Shown here: positions 6,050 to 6,050 of the stretch, piece by piece
How positions within the stretch are numbered: the stretch's first letter is position 1
Layout of the letters: every line of letters begins with the position of its first letter
Assembly: GCA_030699345.1 (NCBI GenBank)
Contig: JAUYMX010000427.1
Span: 1 to 6,050 of the forward strand
Length of the DNA: 6,050 bases
Reading direction: 5' to 3'
Origin: Methylococcaceae bacterium
GTDB taxonomy: Bacteria; Pseudomonadota; Gammaproteobacteria; Methylococcales; Methylomonadaceae
Position numbers and translations under genes: made by a program
Notes under the pieces: model-generated
What the model was told of the DNA's origin: nothing
Databases searched by the model: none
Seen by the model: the letters and a program-made list of their open reading frames with translations, nothing else

Positions 6050-6050
6050 C

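Larger units (their letters stand above)
5911..6050 (-). mobile_element. right end of an IS256-family insertion sequence, continuing beyond the window
   Basis: This end of the element holds the last 35 codons of a mutator-type transposase and a short terminal segment with repeated GTGTAAA blocks. Composition changes sharply at about 5911, from the G+C-moderate element to the very A/T-rich membrane protein gene. The left end, and with it the target duplication, lies outside the window, so whether the copy is intact cannot be judged. Confidence 0.75.

Noticed and set aside
1..6050. tRNA, rRNA, CRISPR array or phage defence genes
   Set aside because: No cloverleaf, no regularly spaced repeats and no defence-type domains were seen on either strand.

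Overview
The window looks like chromosomal DNA of a gammaproteobacterium. The left half carries metG and mrp/apbC in the back-to-back arrangement also known from E. coli, with protein sequences typical of gammaproteobacteria. A methane-oxidising Methylococcales-type host (Methylobacter or Methylomonas relatives) would fit the composition, the multiheme cytochrome and the mobile elements. That is an impression only, because no species-specific marker is present.

Layout. Positions 68-2086 (minus) encode a full-length methionyl-tRNA synthetase. A 175-bp divergent intergenic region separates it from 2262-3353 (plus), a full-length Mrp/ApbC iron-sulfur carrier ATPase. Positions 3354-3633 contain no gene. 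They hold a GC-rich hairpin region just after mrp and a perfect 9-bp inverted repeat bracketing an extended -10 promoter candidate. Positions 3634-4218 and 4219-4800 (plus) form a tight two-gene operon: a small membrane protein with two H-x13-H pairs (predicted di-heme b-type cytochrome), then a membrane-anchored periplasmic pentaheme c-type cytochrome. Together they look like a compact module carrying electrons between the quinone pool or membrane and the periplasm.

The right part (4801-6050) is a mobile-element-scarred region. Reading 4882-5073 codon by codon recovers the C-terminal end of a REP-associated tyrosine transposase (RAYT, IS200-like Y1 family), broken by two in-frame TGA codons and missing its 5' part. 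A perfect 15-nt palindrome lies just beyond it. On the minus strand, 5942-6049 is the C-terminal end of an IS256-family (mutator) transposase entering from outside the window, and the element appears to end near 5911. Its stop codon overlaps the ATG of an AT-rich gene for an unrecognised multi-pass membrane protein (5196-5942). That gene therefore seems to have lost its own 5' end to the insertion, and its present start codon lies inside the insertion sequence.

Most noteworthy for follow-up are the b/c heme module with its bracketed promoter, the transposase/membrane-protein TAATG junction, and the RAYT fossil.
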